Source: Plakobranchus ocellatus
Lineage: Eukaryota > Mollusca > Gastropoda > Plakobranchidae
DNA length: 20,851 bases
NCBI GenBank assembly: GCA_019648995.1
Contig: BLXT01000592.1
Location: 506,262 to 527,112 of the forward strand
Reading direction: 5' to 3'
The notes beneath the pieces were generated by a model that saw nothing but the letters and a program-made list of their open reading frames with translations, did no database searches and was not told where the DNA came from. Positions 18,371 to 20,851 of this stretch are shown here, one piece after another. The position numbers were made by a program, and so were the translations under genes. The first letter of the stretch is position 1; each line of letters begins with the position of its first letter.

Positions 18371-18858
18371 TGAATGTCACTCTTATAACTGATATAAATG
18401 CAAATGTGTTTTCTCCTTACACCCTTGTCCTTGTTAGCGTAGAAATAGCTTATGTTAACTCCAATTATTTACTTTCCAAATTCTTTCATATTTCTCAAAA
18501 AATTTGACAAAGGCCTACTGAGGGACAAATATGACTGAGCAAACTTTGATGATCCAACAGTGTGGCTCCATATCTTCATGCCATAATGATATTTAACTTA
18601 TTGCTGCAACCACAGCTTCTATTGCATTATCTCAGAGCAAATTATATTTCAGGAGATTGTATTTTTTATATGAACAAGATTTTCATTGAAATTTGACTTT
18701 GCATACCTTCTTGCTGTGTAAATTAACCAAAAGGACAGTTTGGTAGCAATGAAAAGCGCTCCTATGCATTAGTAAAATTACTATAAGCTATCCAAAAATA
18801 GATGTATTTTTGCTCCTCTTTTTTCACTTTCTGTGCTTTAGATAGCATCTGGTCTTAC

Positions 18859-18940
18859 ATCCCTGTTTTGTAAATCAGTAACTTTCCTTGCAGTGACCTC
18901 AATAACGTCTCCATCTGCATCATTTTTTTTTTCAAGATAA
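18859..18940 (-). CDS. Tentative exon of split minus-strand gene
   Basis: On the minus strand a good donor (GGGAT before GTAAGA) closes a stretch preceded by TTATTGCAG. Two frames are open. One reads LEKKNDADGDVIEVTARK..., with protein-like composition, and ends in phase 0. The other reads MQMETLLRSLQGK and ends with two spare bases, as needed by the exon at 17571. The start phase does not fit the exon at 20551-20627 directly, so an extra exon would be required. A ten-base A run inside makes the frame uncertain. Confidence 0.25.
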
Positions 18941-20550
18941 CTGCAATAACTAACCTGCACTTTCTCTCACTATCCCAATCAAGCAGAACCACTGTATATT
19001 TTTTTCCTCGGGCTTATTATGAGGTTTGATTCTGAACCTACCAGGGCCTGCATGGGTTGCACAGGCCATCAATAATCACAAGTTTATCAAGACTTTCACT
19101 AAATCTCTTCTAGCTTCATTTCATATCTTTGTTTCTAGCTGAAGGTAAAACAAAAAATGTATCGTACCGGTACAAGCATGGGAAGACTACCTTTTTACAT
19201 GGTATAATTATCTATCGAGAAAAGAGGCACTGTGTATATGTGTATTACCTACAGGTTACATCACACTGGCATCTGGGTTATTTTTAACATCCAGACTTTC
19301 TCTCCCTTCCCTCTTCCTCTTCAATTTTCTCTTGTCTGTCTGTCAGTCTTCTGGCCTTTTTATTAGAATTTTATTATAAACATACAAGAAATAAAAACGA
19401 AAATAAGTAAATAATCTGTGAAAACAATGCTAGCCATGAACATTCCTTGAGTCAGTTATAACTTCAATAATTCGGAACTTATTGTTAAATTATTTCAGCA
19501 TCTTAAAAATTTTTGCAGCTGAGATGGATCCATCATCTAGACAGACTGGGATTTAGCCTTGAATAGTAAGTGAGGCAGATTTACCTCCAGTTTGTGCTTT
19601 ATACAAGGTCTCAAGCTTTTAAAGATCTTCTAAAAAATTTAAGTCATTTTGAAGATAGGCTTCATAAAAAATTAATTCCTTGGGTTTTCATTAATTGTTA
19701 AAAATCTTTTTTGAAAATCAAAGTTAAAAATTGTGGCAAACATTGATAGCTTGGCACTGCACTACTGTAAACTTGTGAGTGTAGATGTCATTTGTTCCTC
19801 CACAAAATGAAAGCAGAAAAACTAGCAAAAGCAAATATTGCTAATAGTTTCTTTCATAACTGACGAAAACTTTAAGTTCCCTTGACAAAATAAAAAATAA
19901 CAACATAGATTTTAGAGATGATATCTCATTATCCCTGACTTAAACCTCTCTGCTCCTCATTTTCACTTTTCCGATTTGTAAAATATCCCATAAGCTAGAT
20001 ACAAGAAAATAAAAAGAGCAATTTTAGGCAATTAGTCCATGCAATATGAATAATTACTGTCAATCCAAATTTTAGCATAATAAAAGGGCTTTAGATCTAA
20101 AGGCTGGCTTATCTTCACAAAAGTTTGTGTGGAGATAACCATTGACATATTTTCCTGGACTTTTTCTGTAACAGCTATTTACATGGACGAGGGTATGAAT
20201 TTTATGAGTGGAATCCAAGCCCTCAATTTTTTCATTGTGATTATTGGCATATACGCTTTCTATGAATTCCCGATAATCAAGTTTGTTACTTTGATTGAGA
20301 AGAGAGATTTGATTTTGCAGATCTCAGAGACATGGCGGAAATCAAATGATCATCTTTGATCTTTTTTTTTTTTAATCAAGGAAGAAATCTGAAGAAAACA
20401 TGGAATGTTGAGTTTTGTTTACTATCAATTCTCTGCTAAAAGGTTCTATGAAATCATGCCTCTCCTCCAAATGAGTTTTTTTTTCAAAGGTTCCTAAAGA
20501 GATTAATTTATGAACATCCATCTTCTGCCAGATTTGTTTCTTTAGTTTAC
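18941..20550 (-). other. Intronic or intergenic AT-rich stretch
   Basis: No supported exon. The longest frame is a 76-codon plus-strand frame (20129-20359) whose middle is hydrophobic (around ALNFFIVIIGIYAFYEF). It has an acceptor-like AACAG upstream at about 20174, but no homology is recognised. If the minus-strand exons are one gene, this is intron. Confidence 0.45.
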
Positions 20551-20627
20551 CTTCCATGTTACAAGAACATGATCCTTGTCCTTTATGGTGAAGTTGAGCA
20601 AGGGAGTTTCAATCCAGTCAAGAAGAT
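20551..20627 (-). CDS. Upstream exon of split minus-strand gene (25 codons)
   Basis: Acceptor CATCTTATTTTAG and donor AAG before GTAAAC enclose 77 bases. The two leading bases complete a split codon, then LLDWIETPLLNFTIKDKDHV and LVTWK follow; the other two frames hit stops. The peptide has alternating hydrophobic residues typical of strands. It lies 3 kb upstream of the next firm exon and ends in phase 0, so at least one linking exon is not identified. Membership in the same gene is inferred from strand and spacing. No start codon is present, so the gene extends beyond the window. Confidence 0.6.
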
Positions 20628-20851
20628 CTAAAATAAGATGCAGACTATTTTCTTTGTTTTCCAGCTTTAGATCTCATTGTTAAAGATCTTGGATCTAAAT
20701 CTCATTCATCTCAGTCTACACTACACTTTAGACCTAGCTCTGGTATGCCTCTAAATCTAAACTTTATTCCCACCTTTGATAAAGCTAGTCATTACAACTT
20801 ATAAATCACTTTTATGCCCTTGTGTGTTTAAGGATTTAAAAAAAAAAAAAA
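20628..20851 (-). other. Intron or upstream sequence, no gene seen
   Basis: Pyrimidine-rich on the minus strand next to the acceptor; contains several AGATCTAAA/GGATCTAAA words (20625, 20690) and ends in a run of 14 A. If the gene continues, this is its intron. Confidence 0.4.

Larger units (their letters stand above)
17572..18858 (-). other. Intronic stretch with tandem repeat and AT microsatellite
   Basis: No exon supported with confidence. A small minus-strand segment before the donor-like GTAAGG near 18411-18418 is open but has a poor acceptor. A linking exon is needed somewhere between 17572 and 20550, because the exon at 20551-20627 ends in phase 0 while the one at 17571 needs two preceding bases. 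Confidence 0.45.

Noticed and set aside
18286-18507. Plus-strand frame with poly-Tyr-Ile
   Set aside because: It is only the (AT)n microsatellite read as codons.

Overview
This window looks like intron-rich, AT-rich genomic DNA from an animal, most likely an invertebrate. Evidence: exons of 53-247 bp bounded by GT/AG signals with pyrimidine tracts, no bacterial-style gene packing, three non-LTR retrotransposons in different states of decay, and microsatellites including a long (AT)n. Scattered TAGGCCTA-like and TCTAGATC-like words made me think of a mollusc such as a gastropod, but this is an impression, not a demonstration.

Layout. 1-934: terminal exon of an unidentified minus-strand gene (715-934) whose protein ends in a PDZ-ligand-like tail, followed by its probable 3' UTR. 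935-2937: a plus-strand gene with a likely non-coding first exon (donor at 1097), a 537-bp intron, and one coding exon (1653-2609) for a 318-residue protein built from seven copies of a 36-residue repeat. Its last 15 codons and its 3' flank are made of a separate ~47-bp tandem repeat, so the stop codon lies at a repeat junction. 3293-5196: a young, 5'-truncated RTE-like LINE with a perfect 11-bp target-site duplication and a single frameshift. 5197-7520: a heavily decayed CR1/L2-like LINE on the same strand; the young element appears to have inserted into its 5' part.

7521-13292 has no gene I can support; it holds a degenerate GAT-rich tract, a CCA-rich tract and pyrimidine-rich stretches. 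13293-20627: a split minus-strand gene. Four consecutive exons (17325-17571, 14791-14970, 14087-14139, 13293-13347) join in perfect phase to give 178 continuous residues, and one further upstream exon lies at 20551-20627. I do not recognise the protein. Its intron 14971-17324 contains a third, decayed LINE in the same orientation.

The minus-strand exons at 715-934 and 13293-20627 may belong to one gene. If so, the repeat-protein gene and two LINEs sit inside one ~12-kb intron. They could equally be two genes; the missing linking exons were not identified with confidence. I found no prokaryote-style system, CRISPR array, rRNA or tRNA. The most unusual items are the exact 36-residue repeat protein with its repeat-derived C-terminus and the unrecognised multi-exon protein.
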